Source: Sulfurisoma sediminicola (GTDB lineage: Bacteria > Pseudomonadota > Gammaproteobacteria > Burkholderiales > Rhodocyclaceae). From it: DNA of 64,000 nucleotides. The notes beneath the pieces are model-generated. The model worked only from the letters and a program-made list of their open reading frames with translations, was not told where the DNA came from and did not search any database. Made by a program: the position numbers and the translations under genes. The stretch covers positions 1 through 64,000 of the forward strand of contig NZ_BHVV01000006.1 of assembly GCF_003865015.1 (NCBI RefSeq), in the 5' to 3' direction. This document shows, piece after piece, positions 47,935 through 58,900 of this stretch; position 1 is the first letter of the stretch, and each line of letters opens with the position of its first letter.

Positions 47935-48029
47935 AAATTTCCGGTACGGAATTCCGAGAAAAAATGCAATTTCGCCACTTGCGCATGTGAGCTTGTGCTG
48001 TAGCGTGAATCGAGTAGGGCAGTCGCCCA
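47921..48029 (+). repeat. 110-base direct repeat, copy 2 (promoter-bearing)
   Basis: Nearly identical to 47564-47674 with a few one-base length differences in A and T runs. It again spans a stop codon, the AATTCCG inverted repeat and the TTGCGC...TAGCGT candidate promoter, placing the same signal before the 48065 gene. Confidence 0.85.
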
Positions 48030-48064
48030 ACCCATTCCTCGGGATCAGAGGTAGGAGAATCAAT

Positions 48065-48472
48065 ATGAGCAACACCAACATCACCAAAGAGCAGGAACAG
48101 GCCAGCATCGCATTCGTCGACAGGCTTTTCACGCACGTCAGCGGCCGAGCGCACGTGCGCCTCAACGGCGACCTGGCTGGCTTTGATGCAGTCAGGAAGA
48201 AGGTCTACATCGACAGCTACACAGAGAAAACCGTCTCGATGCCGGCAGGCGCCTTCTTGTCCCACCTGGCGCGCGAGGAAATCGCAGAGCTTGATGTCCT
48301 TGAGGACTGGGATGGCAGCAATGAGTACAAGCTAAGCACCGCCGTGCTCCTTGCCGCCAAGCGCGCGATCCGTCGTTACCACGGCGGCTTGGTCAAAGAT
48401 GAAGACGGCCAGCCGTGCTTTGAGATGGTCGCGGATGGTGTTGTTTCGCGTAGCTACAACGTCGATCAATGA
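48065..48472 (+). CDS. Hypothetical protein of the element
   Basis: 135 residues, soluble alpha/beta (KEQEQASIAFVDRLFTHVSG, VYIDSYTEKTVSMPAGAFLS, LSTAVLLAAKRAIRRYHGGL). TAGGAGAATCAAT precedes the ATG. No family recognised. It stands under the second promoter-bearing repeat. Confidence 0.6.
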   Translation: MSNTNITKEQEQASIAFVDRLFTHVSGRAHVRLNGDLAGFDAVRKKVYIDSYTEKTVSMPAGAFLSHLAREEIAELDVLEDWDGSNEYKLSTAVLLAAKRAIRRYHGGLVKDEDGQPCFEMVADGVVSRSYNVDQ

Positions 48473-48552
48473 CGCGTCTTCCCCGCTCTGAACGGCGGGG
48501 CTTGTCGCGCTTTTCTGTTCGCACGCATCCCATTTCTTACCAGGAGCAAACC

Positions 48553-48981
48553 ATGGAACGCAAAGCAGGAATGTTGATTCACCGCCAGGGAGAGCTTTCG
48601 CCAGAAGCCAAGGCGGCTTTCGCTGAAATGGATCGTGAGCGAGCAGAGGCACAGCGCCAGTTGCCCGCCATCCGTGCAGCGGGCCTCGAAGCCCTTAAGC
48701 ACCTGCTGCCCATCGCGCAGGGAAGTAGTGGCCAATGTCGCCACGTCGCAGCCTTTTTGCTGGGTCTCTACAACGGCAACCGCTTCAAATTCGACCTCAC
48801 GGAATTTCGCTGCTTGGACCGGAAGATATTTAACGACTGCATGGCCGTGCTGGCGATGGACTATCAGCCCGAACAGGAAGTCCAAGGCTATTTCGAGGAC
48901 GGTGGCCGAGTCTGGGAACAACTAGCCAAGGATTGGAATATCACCGACTACAGCCGCCCACCAAGCAACGGCAAAAAATGA
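48553..48981 (+). CDS. DUF7673-like protein
   Basis: 142 residues from ATG at 48553, seven bases after AGGAG; the longer frame to 48469 has no ribosome site. The segment GLEALKHLLPIAQGSSGQC followed by HVAAFLLGLYNGNRFKFDL and CMAVLAMDYQPEQEV matches a family common on integrative elements (DUF7673, naming from memory). Function unknown. Confidence 0.65.
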   Translation: MERKAGMLIHRQGELSPEAKAAFAEMDRERAEAQRQLPAIRAAGLEALKHLLPIAQGSSGQCRHVAAFLLGLYNGNRFKFDLTEFRCLDRKIFNDCMAVLAMDYQPEQEVQGYFEDGGRVWEQLAKDWNITDYSRPPSNGKK

Positions 48982-49009
48982 CCACCACTCAAAACCAAGG
49001 AGACTCACC

Positions 49010-49222
49010 ATGAGCAAACGCAAAAACAAGATCATGCGCAAGATCGAAGACCTCGACCTTCTGGCCGCGGGCCTCGCTATGCGGCGTCAGGACGGCACCG
49101 GCGTCACCACCGCGGACCTCAAGCGGTTGCGCATGGCCATCGAGCGCGTCCGGCTGGCTGTTGATGGAGGTCCGGCCGGTACTAAACATGACGCGCTAAA
49201 TGTTGCCGCATGTGCGGCCTGA
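49010..49222 (+). CDS. Small basic hypothetical protein
   Basis: 70 residues. Basic N-terminus (SKRKNKIMRKIEDLDLLAAG) and a helical centre (TTADLKRLRMAIERVRLAVD). CAAGGAGACTCACC gives a good ribosome site. No family. It is the last gene before the integrase relic. Confidence 0.55.
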   Translation: MSKRKNKIMRKIEDLDLLAAGLAMRRQDGTGVTTADLKRLRMAIERVRLAVDGGPAGTKHDALNVAACAA

Positions 49223-49840
49223 ACATTCCATGGATACAGGGCGTCGGCGCCAATGATGCCGCGTTATATATGTCGCCATGTTTAGCAAGGAGTAGTCGCC
49301 ATGTGGCAATAGATAAAATGCGGATTCGGCCATGCCTTTGGCGCCCGGCTCGGCTGGGAAGCTGGCGGATTGGTCTGGAAGGTGCGGCGCCTCAGAATGG
49401 ATCTGGGGGACGAGTTTGTCATGCTGCCACGTTGAGGGGTAGTCGCTGGTCGCGGGCGTTATCAACCTTTGGCTTGCTGATCTTTTTGACCGGGCCATCA
49501 ATCTCGATGCCCCAATCCTTACGGGCGGTCTCGAACCAAGAGCGAGCGATTTGAGCTCCGAAACGTATGGTTTAATTCGACTTTGTCAGATTCACCCCAA
49601 CGCTGATGCTTCGCGCATGAGAGTCTGTTTTCGATACGCATGATCCATTGCCGCGCGCATTCGCCGATGCCTATCCTCAATCATGGCGACTCTTGATCCT
49701 GATCAAATCCCTTGCCGATGCCAAGGTGGTCATGAAGGAAGCCATCAACATCGCCATTGACTACGGCGTCATTAGCAGCTTCAACCGCCAGCACTTCTTG
49801 CAGGCGCTGTCGGATATCTCAAATCGGTAAGGAGAACCAC
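49223..49840. other. Junction region with recombinase debris
   Basis: About 600 less GC-rich bases between the transfer/accessory block and the cargo. The only recognisable content is the integrase relic at 49419-49560. A 60-codon plus-strand frame at 49648-49830 lacks support. The AAGGAG of the next gene closes the region. Confidence 0.5.
49419..49560 (-). pseudogene. Fragment of a tyrosine recombinase (integrase)
   Basis: On the minus strand, the frame ending in TGA (49419-49421) reads RFGAQIARSWFETARKDWGI, then a PVKKISKPKVDNARDQRL stretch. This matches the end of the N-terminal SAM-like domain of phage-type integrases (pattern: A.LFETARKEWGI..NPV..IRKPK..NARDRRL). A stop lies just upstream in the same frame, and the catalytic domain with its R..HxxR..Y residues is missing. 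So it is a relic, not a gene. Confidence 0.6.
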
Positions 49841-50314
49841 ATGAAAAAATGCATGATCGCAGTCCTGGCTGTTGCCATTTCGTTCGCGACGGCCTGCAGC
49901 AGCACGGAAATGGACATCACGGCTCAGGTCGATGCCAAACTAAACGAGGATGTGATTCCATGCGTAATGACAACGCTTCAATATATGACGCAGCCGGAAA
50001 AAGCCGCATTCATGAAAGTAGGGTTGCTCACCAACGACATGAAGGTGACCGACAAGGGGCAGAAATACTTCAAGCGCGGCTTGTTCTGCTACGGCCGGCT
50101 AAAGGTCGAAAAGGTGACCACGATCACCGATCGCAGCGAGCCATCAGTGGGCATGAAGGCGACCGAAGTGAAGTTCACCGCAAAGCTGGTTGATATTGCT
50201 GACTGGGCGACCGATCCAGAAATAGAGAAGGTGTTTCCACGCATCAAAGAAGAAATCGCCAATCTATCGAAATCTCACAATCGCCGCGAACTGATCGTGC
50301 AGGGGAAAAAATAG
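49841..50314 (+). CDS. Lipoprotein, first of a paralogous pair
   Basis: 157 residues. A lipoprotein signal (MKKCMIAVLAVAISFATAC with the lipobox Cys at 19) is followed by a small conserved body: FMKVGLLTNDMKVTDKGQKY, FKRGLFCYGRL, TDRSEPSVGMKATEVKFTAK and IADWATDPEIEK. It should be anchored in the periplasm. The paralogue at 52183-52652 shares most of the body, and the two flank the Tat-exported protein. GGTAAGGAGA precedes the ATG. No named family recognised. Confidence 0.75.
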   Translation: MKKCMIAVLAVAISFATACSSTEMDITAQVDAKLNEDVIPCVMTTLQYMTQPEKAAFMKVGLLTNDMKVTDKGQKYFKRGLFCYGRLKVEKVTTITDRSEPSVGMKATEVKFTAKLVDIADWATDPEIEKVFPRIKEEIANLSKSHNRRELIVQGKK

Positions 50315-50465
50315 CAATGCCGGCTCGCACCTACAGGAGATATGCGAGAAACTTAGCAACCATCTGGACTGGAATCAAGCCAATCGCCATGACTCCGACC
50401 CAGAACAGGAACGGATGATCCTGTCTGGAAACGCCAAGCATCAGAGAACATAAAAAGGATGGCAC

Positions 50466-52121
50466 GTGCGTAGGAGGCAGTTCATTCGCGCTGCGGGAAC
50501 CGGCGCAGGCATCGCATTGTTCCCATCTTTTTGGAGCGGAAGCCTTCTCGCTCAGGACAGCGACGCACGACTCGCCGTCAACTCCACGATCCGAGGAATG
50601 ACGCCGGCAGAGGTTGCCGATGCCGTTGAAGCCAAAACCCTGATCAATGCCTTCAAACGGACCGGGCGGTTACCGCTCGAGCAATTTCTTGCGGTCCGAG
50701 GGGCGCGTCTCAAGAACCTGATCGAGAGTTTCCCGGAGACGCTCAGCGACGTCCAAATGGCTAGGATCGGCCTTGAATTGGCCATGTTGATCAATGCCAG
50801 CCGTAGTTTCAAGGCAACCAAAACCAGAGGAGTTGGCAAGCTCCTGGGGTCAGGGGTCGAGGTGCCGGCAATTGGCGTAGTCGCCGTCGACATGAAGGGG
50901 TATTGCCTCGACAAGGAACTGCCCGCACCTGGAGGCGGAGCCAGAATCCGACTGAGACCGGCGAATCTCTATCTGAATGGGCCGTTGGCCGACATTGAAC
51001 AGGCTGTCCTGGATTACGCCGCCGCTAATCCGAACGCCGTTGACTATCACCAACTCCAGCATGTTCTCTGGGGTCTGCGTGGCGTTGAGAGCGTATCCCC
51101 GTACACAATCTCCATGGCCCAGCGTCGCGACCTGCTCGACATCCTGAATCGAGCGAAGCCCGGCTCGTCCATTCGTTTTCTTGAAACCGCGATGAAAGCG
51201 GACCAGAAGCGAAAGTCGGAAGCATTCCTCCGTAAGCTGCTCCCGATCATCGGGGACCTTGAGAAGATCGGTGTATCCCTCGACAAGTTGTCTTCAAAAT
51301 CATCGGGGGCCCAGTCTGTCGACAGCCATCTCGCCATGTTGCGAGACATGCCCACAACCGGCGATCCGCGCTCCGTACCCGAAGAGGCGGCGTATTCAAT
51401 CCTCGCACCAGGTGTCTATGCTGTTACCGAAGGCACCAATTCACTGGAGGTCAGAACGCATATCCTGAACGTGTCTGGGCAACAGTTCGCATTCATACCC
51501 TCGGAGTGGGTCGCCGAAACCCAACTGGCTCAACAGCGAGTCGCCTTTACTTCGATCAAGAGCGCTGCATCGTCGCCAGGCGCGATCCCGAGCGGAAACT
51601 ATGAGGTCAGCGATCATACGAAGGATGCGGTTCGAGCTATGACGCTCAAGGCACTTGGCATGGCGGATCCAGCTAAGGCAAAGTCCTACAGCGAGAAGCT
51701 GGCTGCGAATAACAAATTCATCGCCTCTGCCGCCATGGTCACTGGGGCCAATTTCGTCACGGCATTCCCTGTTGTCGGGAATGTCCTGTCCGCTGCCGAG
51801 TTTCTGAGCGGCCAGGATTTGTTCATGAATTTCGGAAAGCCGTTGTCGTCGGAAGAACGAATTCTTGCCGGCCTTGGGGCCATACCAGGCTATGGATCAA
51901 TGTTTAAGGTCGCTGGTGGAGCCGGCAAGCTGTCTTCAATCGTGGCAAAGGCGTTGGAGAGCCCTGCGGTCACGAAGGTGCTTAAGACGGCAGACCGGGT
52001 GGAGATGGCGAAGGATATCGCTGGAGTCGGTGATTTCCTTGCCAGCGAAAGTGACGCCCAGTTCTGGAACGCATCCGCGGATATCGCCCAGAAGTTACTG
52101 GCCGAATATCGGGTGGCGTGA
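50466..52121 (+). CDS. Tat-exported protein with pre-toxin-like C-terminus
   Basis: 551 residues from GTG at 50466 (AAAAGGA upstream). The N-terminus RRRQFIRAAGTGAGIALFPS is a twin-arginine signal. The middle is helical (for example LEQFLAVRGARLKNLIESFP). Around residues 440-490, VVGNVLSAAEFLSGQDLFMN and the ILAGLGAIPGYGSMFKVAGG stretch resemble the PT-TG pre-toxin region found before toxin domains in polymorphic toxins. The following about 60 residues are too short for most known toxins. Enzymatic residues are not apparent. The flanking lipoprotein paralogues suggest a matched partner. Function unknown. Confidence 0.6.
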   Translation: MRRRQFIRAAGTGAGIALFPSFWSGSLLAQDSDARLAVNSTIRGMTPAEVADAVEAKTLINAFKRTGRLPLEQFLAVRGARLKNLIESFPETLSDVQMARIGLELAMLINASRSFKATKTRGVGKLLGSGVEVPAIGVVAVDMKGYCLDKELPAPGGGARIRLRPANLYLNGPLADIEQAVLDYAAANPNAVDYHQLQHVLWGLRGVESVSPYTISMAQRRDLLDILNRAKPGSSIRFLETAMKADQKRKSEAFLRKLLPIIGDLEKIGVSLDKLSSKSSGAQSVDSHLAMLRDMPTTGDPRSVPEEAAYSILAPGVYAVTEGTNSLEVRTHILNVSGQQFAFIPSEWVAETQLAQQRVAFTSIKSAASSPGAIPSGNYEVSDHTKDAVRAMTLKALGMADPAKAKSYSEKLAANNKFIASAAMVTGANFVTAFPVVGNVLSAAEFLSGQDLFMNFGKPLSSEERILAGLGAIPGYGSMFKVAGGAGKLSSIVAKALESPAVTKVLKTADRVEMAKDIAGVGDFLASESDAQFWNASADIAQKLLAEYRVA

Positions 52122-52182
52122 TTCGGATGACCACGCCAGTCCTCGGGCTTCAATCGTTACAACATCCAATGAAGGAGAAACA

Positions 52183-52652
52183 ATGAGAAGATCGCAGTGC
52201 TGGCGCTGATCATGGGATTCGCTATGGCATGCAGTGGCACGGAGGCTGATGTTAGAGCAAGAGTGGATGCGGAACTCAAGGACGCCCCAATCGCTTGCCT
52301 CATGTCCACGCTTCAAGCCATGACCCCGACCGAAAAGTCGGCCTTCATGAAGGTCGGGCTAATCACCGAAGACAAGAAGGTCACGGAAAAGGGGCAGAAA
52401 TACTTCAAGCGCGGCTTGTTCTGCTACGGCGACCTGTCCGTAGAAAAGATCAACAGTATGACGGATCGCAGCGAGCCGTCGGTTGGCATGAAGGCAACCG
52501 AAGTAAAGTTCACGGCGAAGCTGGTTAATGTTGCCGACTGGGCGACTGACCCCGAGATTGAGAAGGCATTCTCCGGGATCAAAAGGCAGATCGTGGACTT
52601 ATCCAAGCCGCACGAACGCCGCAAACTTCTTGTTGAAGGAAAAACGAAGTAA
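52183..52652 (+). pseudogene. Second lipoprotein paralogue, frame broken at codon 2
   Basis: AAGGAG and ATG (52183) are well placed, but ATGAGAAGATCGCAG puts the body out of frame after two codons. Adding one base restores an MxKIAVLALIMGFAMAC lipoprotein signal. The body matches the 49841 protein closely (AFMKVGLITEDKKVTEKGQK, FKRGLFCYGDL, DRSEPSVGMKATEVKFTAKL). As read, translation could only begin at GTG 52197 with a shortened signal. Either an error, a recent inactivation, or weak expression from GTG. Confidence 0.65.
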
Positions 52653-52944
52653 GTCATAGATGGCGCGGAGGGCAAGCAGAACTAGGCGCTCAACATCCTA
52701 TAGCACTACGTCCGATTCTCGGCCGACGCGGTCATTGGGACAGTTTAGGAACTACGTCTGGTAGGTGGCGGATTGCCGACGTTAGGCTTTACCAGGATGC
52801 CCGGGGCGTCCTCACATCGTGTTTCCCCTTGGTCGCGGTGTGGTGCCGAGACTTGACTCGGGGGGATCGCTACAATGATGCTTCCGCAATCGCTGGTAAG
52901 GACATGACGTTGGCTATTCTCGCCAAATTATTCGTGCAGCGGGT
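52653..52944. other. Spacer and leader before the giant gene
   Basis: About 290 bases with no full gene. TTGACT (52853) and TACAAT (52872-52877) are promoter-like, but only 13 bases apart. TACAAT alone may be a -10. A 16-codon leader frame (next entry) spans the end. Confidence 0.45.
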
Positions 52945-52955
52945 ATGCCTTTGAG
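52905..52955 (+). CDS. Possible 16-residue leader peptide overlapping the giant gene start
   Basis: ATG at 52905 has AAGGA four bases upstream and encodes MTLAILAKLFVQRVCL. Its TGA (52953-52955) lies 8 bases inside the giant gene, whose own ATG (52945) has only a weak GCAGCGGG. The arrangement favours translation of the giant gene by coupling to this leader. It is too short to judge as a protein. Confidence 0.4.
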
Positions 52956-55900
52956 CGAGGATTTGGGCGCGCCGGACACTGCACGAGACAATGCATCGGC
53001 GCCGGCAGAGGGCGAGCGCCGGGCGATGCGCGGCTATATGGGTCAATACGCAAGGGCCGCCGCGGCGATCTACGCGGAACTGGAACGAGGCCAATTGCAG
53101 TGGATCGGCGTTGCAGACCGTAGCGCGGGCATCGCGGATGATCTGGTGCTGGGATTCGATGGACTGGTGGTAGGTCACCAGTTCAAGACGTCCAGGTTTC
53201 CGGGCACGTTCACGGTCGAAACGCTCTTCACCGGGGCCAAGGGGCTGCTCAATCCACTGGTGAATGCTTGGCGCAGCATGCGCGCGGCAGACCCGGGCTA
53301 TCAAGTTGAGATCCGCCTTGTCATCAACGACTATCCGTCCATAAGAGACAACCCTGGCGGCGCTGCCCCCGCACACAGCGCTGCATTTCTAGACGAGTTC
53401 GAGCGGTTCCGCGATCGCTCGCTTGCAGACTGGCGGGCTAGCAATTGGGGCGGTCTGATCGAAACTCTGCGGAAAGCGTCCGGCCTGGACGACGACGATT
53501 TAGAGTTGTTCTTGCACGCATTGCGCGTGCTGCACGGCGCCGCGGCTGACTTCGTGCAGTTTCACAAGCTCACTGCCGACCAAGCACGCTTGGCTGCTGA
53601 GATCGCCCAGGTGCTGCCGAAGCTGGTCACCGACGTCCGGGATAAGGATCGATGGTCCCGCGAGGAACTATTGCACGAGCTGGGGTGGAAGGATCCGGCC
53701 AAGACGCGCCATGTCCATCGATTCCCCGTCGGAGCCTATGTTCAGCGTAACCGCGATACCGAACTGTCCCTGCTTCAAGCGCTCCGCGCAGTGGATCAGG
53801 GGTACGTGGCGTTGGTCGGTCCCCCCGGCTCGGGCAAGTCGACCTTGCTGCAGATCGCGCTTGCTGCCGAACCCGATATCCGGCTCGTGCGCTATCTGGC
53901 GTTCGTACCGGGTGCCGCGCAAGGGGTGGGTCGCGGAGAAGCGGATGACTTTCTAGAGGACGTCGCCGCGCAAATGCGCAGCGGGGGCCTGCTGGGTCTG
54001 CGCCTACGGGACAATTCCCAACATGAGAGGCGCGAGCAGTTCGGCGTGCTCCTGACGCAAGCCGGCGATCGCTACGAACGTGATCGCGTACGGACGATTA
54101 TCGTTGTCGATGGACTCGATCATGTACCGCGCGAGGAGCTGCCGACGCACTCGCTACTCGCTGAACTGCCGCTCCCCTCCGCAGTGCCCAAGGGCGTCAC
54201 GTTCGTGCTCGGCACCCAGCGGCTCGATCTCGCGGAGTTGATGCCGGCGGTGCGTGAGCAGGCTGCGCAATCCGGCCGGCAGGTGATGATGCGTCCGCTT
54301 GCGCGTGAGGCGGTGGCGCAAATGGCGGACCTGCTCGGTCTTGACCCGACAATCTCGCGCACGCGCCTGAATGAACTCAGCCACGGGCATCCTCTGGCGA
54401 CCCGCTACCTGATCCAGGCGCTTCTGCGGGCGGACCAGGCCGCGCGCGCCATCTTGCTCGCAGGTGGAATGGCGTTCGACGGAGACATCGAGTCGGTGTA
54501 TGCATCGGCTTGGCGGGAGATCGCCGACGATCCAGATGCCATGCACGTGCTTGGCTTCATCTCGCGAGCCGAAGCACCTATGCCGCTGACGCTCCTCGCT
54601 ACGATAGTGGAGGAACGGGCGATCGAGCGCGCGCTCATAACGGCGCGCCACCTGCTCAAGGAAACGCCGCACGGCTGGACCGTTTTCCACAACAGTTTTC
54701 GTTTGTTCGTGCTCTCCAAGCCGCGCATGCACCTCGGAAGCGTGGATTTCGAGTACCCGCAGCGCGTGTACCGCGACCTCGCGCAGTTGGTACGCCATGC
54801 ACCCGCGGACTCGCCGCAGCGGTGGCTGGAGCTGCGCTATCGCGCGCGCGCCGGCGACCGGGACGATGTTCTGGCGCTCGCTACGCCTCAACGCTTTAGA
54901 CAGCAACTCGCCGAGGGGCGTGCAGTGTCCGACATTGACTCGGACATCCGCTTGGCACTGCTCGCGGCACGCTCGACGCTCGACGGCACCATCGTCACGC
55001 GGCTGCTGTTATGCCGCGACGAGGTGGCCCGGCGAACGACCGCCCTGGAGTACGCCGATCAGCTGCCGCTCGCGATGCTGGCTGCAGGCGATATCGACGC
55101 CGCGTATGCCTTCGTCCAGGACTTCCCGAACAGAGGCTACGAGGTCGTGGACGCGCTCTTGGAGCGGGATGAGTTCGACCGCGCGAAAGACCTCTTCGAG
55201 CACCTCGAGCCACTGTCGCAGCTGCACACGTCCCGGTACCAGAACTACGGGGAGCAGCACAATCTCCAGGAGTTCGAGAAGTGGGCGGGACGCGTCTTTC
55301 ATTTCCGCGATTTCGAGCAGATTCGGCAGTCCATAGACCACCTCGCGTTGGAAGGGATGGAGCGGTCCGCTGGTGAGTCATCCGAGGAGAGGATCGCCTC
55401 GGTGCGCGAGCGCCTAAGTCTAGTGGTGGCCGAGGACTTCCTCAGCCAGCAGCCTAATGCGGACGCTCGTACGGTGATTGACCAGCTCGGCATTGACCAG
55501 GGTGAGCTCCCCGCATTGATGGTACGCGCCGGAATGGCGACCCAGGACCGGGGCCAGAACTCAGATGCGCTAGCGTTATTCGTCGCGGCAATGGACTTGC
55601 CAGGGTTTGACAGGATTCCCAATGTCTGGCGCCGCCGAATCGCACTGTTCGCGGTGACCACCGGACGAGAGGAGTTGGCCGAAGCTCTGTTCGACAAGCT
55701 TGCCGCACCAGCGATTTCGATGGGGGACGATGAAATCCAAATCGCGGAGGCGGGCAGTCTGGCGCGCGCAGTCCTCGAGCACGCTCAGTTGTGCACGATG
55801 CTCGCAAAGTCGCTGCCAACCGTGGCGCCCTCCAAGCACGCGATCTTGCGACCGCTGCAGTCTCATGCCACCCAGGTTGGCGTGCTAGTTGGTCACGCAC

Positions 55901-58900
55901 TGACGGACCCATCGTCCATCGCAGCGGGAAGCGTTCAGGCGGCCAGCTGTTCGGCTATGGGGTACCTGCTTCGACTCAGCCCGAGTGGTGGCGGCGACTT
56001 CCACTTGACGCATCAGGCAATGACGGCTGCGCCGGTGCTGGCGCGGTCCCTGCTCCAGGTCGGCGCCCTGTGCGGGGAGGCGGAATATCGCGCCGTGCTG
56101 CGCGAGATCGACGAGGCGGTCTCAACCTCGACGGTGAGAGGCACGATGCCGCTCCGGCGCGAAATCGCAGTCGCCGCTTATCGAAACGATGGCGACCGCG
56201 CAGCTGCCGCGGCGCGCCTCGAGCCCATGGTCGGCGAGCTTGTGGAGAACACCCCGAGCGAGCAGCTCGACGCCCTCGCAGATCTGGCAATCGCCTTCGC
56301 CACCATCGGCGACATCGAGCGGGCGCGACGCCTGCTCGATACGGTACCGGATCATTGTCTCGGCTACGCGCTCGCTGCGCGCAAGGATCCCCAGTACGCC
56401 ATATGGCGGGACATCCTGGTCCTCGCCAATGCTGCGGATCCGGCGCAGCGAGGTAAGAGAGTCTCGCAACTCATGCGACAGGTCGAAGGCATGAAAGATA
56501 CCGAGGGCGCCTCCGCGGCCCATCGCTTGACCATGGTGCTCATTGATGAGGCGATGCAGATCAGCGCGCGCAACGGGTCCGATGTGGCACAGGCGCTGGC
56601 GGACTGGGACCTGATCGCGTGGCCTAACCGGGTCGATGCCCTGATGATCGGAATGTTGCGTCGCCGCCCGGAGTTGTTGTTTGCGTGTGTCGCTACGTGG
56701 TGTCGGTTGTGCCTGCCCTTCTATCTGGAGCCGCATTATCGGAATCCCATGCACGTCGGCGATTTCATCGACGTCGCCGCTGATGTGGCGGGGGCGGGGT
56801 TGATCGCCGACCTGGTGCCGATCCTGCAGAGCGCAATCGAGGTGGACAGTCGCGCGCACGAACGCCTCACCCTGCTCAAGCGCCTGCAGGGGGCGGCGGC
56901 GAGGCACGGGTACGCGGATCGCCAACTGGAGCGCGCGATCAGCCGCTGGTCGTCGGAAGCGCTGCCGCCGCGTCGCTCCTACACGCCGCAAAAGTATGAC
57001 GATGCGGCTACCCTGGACGAGCTGCAGCGTGCGTTCGAAGCTGAGGGCGCGAAGCTGGACTACAACGCTCCCCACCGATTCTCTGAACTCGCCGAATCGG
57101 CTCCCTTGGAGCAGGTGCGGCAAATGTATGAGCGTTGGGACAGTTTGCAGTCCGACGTACGCTGCCGTTTCATGATCGTCGAGCGTCTCATCCAGGCCGA
57201 CGAGAAGGCCTACGCCCGGAAGCTGGTTGATGAGTACGAGGCCGGCGACGACGAGCGGGGCTCTTGGAGCCAGTGGATGGGCGGAGGCAAGTTCCGTTAC
57301 TTTCATGCGCGCAAACTTCTCGACGGCGTGGCGGTGCATCGTGCCGCTTATGAGAACTTCGTGGATTCGATCGCCGCCGGACAGGAGAACACGCTAAGCC
57401 TGCTTGCGGAGATAGATTCCATCTTGCCGGTGATCTGCGCTGCACCGGATTGGCCGGCGATCTGGTCGTTGCTGGCTGAGCAAATGGCGTCGACGCGCGA
57501 GCACCAGCTTGGAGCGTCGTTCGAGGTAAGCCAGGCGCCGCTGAACGACGAGGAGCTTCTTGCGGACTTGCTCCACTTTGCGCTGCGATTGCCGGTCGCT
57601 GTTGTCCAACAGCACGCTCGCCACTGCGCCTTGCAGTTGGCAAATCAGGTCGCGGGCGGCCAGGCGGTATTCGAGCTTGTCATTCGACGGCTCCTCGCCG
57701 GCGGCTTGGACGAGCCGCTGCAGGCGTTGCAGCTTCTCCTTCTACTCGACCATGATCATTTCGCCCCGTCCCTGGGCGCCGCACTCGCTGACCTCGTCAA
57801 CCACAGGGACGTTACTGTAGCGGAGGCAGCGGGGCTTCTGGCGCGACGCTGGGGGATCGCGGTCTCCGTAGCCCCACAGCCGCTGCCTCTGTTGTACCAG
57901 CTGGAACTCGGTAGCTCGGTGGAGGTGGACGACGGACTACGGGACGCGGCCACAGGCGCTATGCGGGTGGAAGACTCCATGAGCTGGACGCAATGGCTTC
58001 GGCCGGTTGCCCAAGTGCTCGCTGAGGCGGCAGGAAGCGACGAAGCGAACATCCGGCACCGCGCCGCCATGTTCATTCAGGAATGGGGCGGCCTCGAGGC
58101 TTTCGGACAGCCTGCAATCAAAAGGCTTGAAGCCCAGTTACGTGGTCTCCAAATGCAGATCACCTACGTCAAGCCTCACGCACGGATTGCCGCACTTGCA
58201 CTTCGTCATGTCGCTGGCGAGTTGCGCCGTGCGGACCTGCTAGCCCGCCGGAACATGCCGGAGATTCTGGAGCGATTAGGCGCGCCGCTGCCACCCCTGC
58301 CGCTCATGCGCGCTCAGGTTCGTCCTCAGGGAATCAGTCGGCCGCTCGTGGCGCGGGACGCTCACTGGAGGGAAGGCGAGAAGCTCTGGACCGAGCAGGT
58401 CGATAATGACGTTGCGAGTTGGTCAACCGGCGGCGGTGAGCAGGTCGTGGCGGAGATCACCCGATTCAAGGTCGTTGAAGCAAGACGGTCGGAGTATCGG
58501 CTTCAGCGCATCCGCGCCCCTCGCCTTCAAGGCGACGGCGATGAGTTTTGGGATTGGTACAAGGAATTACCCGCCGCTGTCTGGATGGGACGAATCGTGC
58601 CGCTGGACGCCGAACCAGCACCAACGCTCGTCAGGCGTCTTGTCAACTCGTTGGGCATGGACGCACCGGATTATCAGATAATCCTCTGCCCGAATTTGCT
58701 ACGCCGGCTTCGGTGGCAAGCGCACGACCGGGATCCCTCCATCCACGTCGACACCAGCGGGGCCATCGTTGCGAGAGTGACGTGGTGGCGCGATGCGGGG
58801 CCGGTCGATATCGAAGACGATGCCGTCTGGGGGGAAGGGGTCTATGTCGTGCTAACAGCAGATGGATTGCGTCAGTTCATGGCCCTTCATGGAGATTTCC

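Noticed and set aside
47564-48029. A CRISPR array
   Set aside because: Only two copies of a long repeat with a gene between them; no regular short spacers anywhere in the window.
49648-49830. A 60-codon plus-strand frame before the first lipoprotein
   Set aside because: No ribosome site, no recognisable domain, and it ends just before the lipoprotein leader.
52853-52877. TTGACT and TACAAT as a complete promoter for the giant gene
   Set aside because: Only 13 bases apart; the -10 alone may be real.
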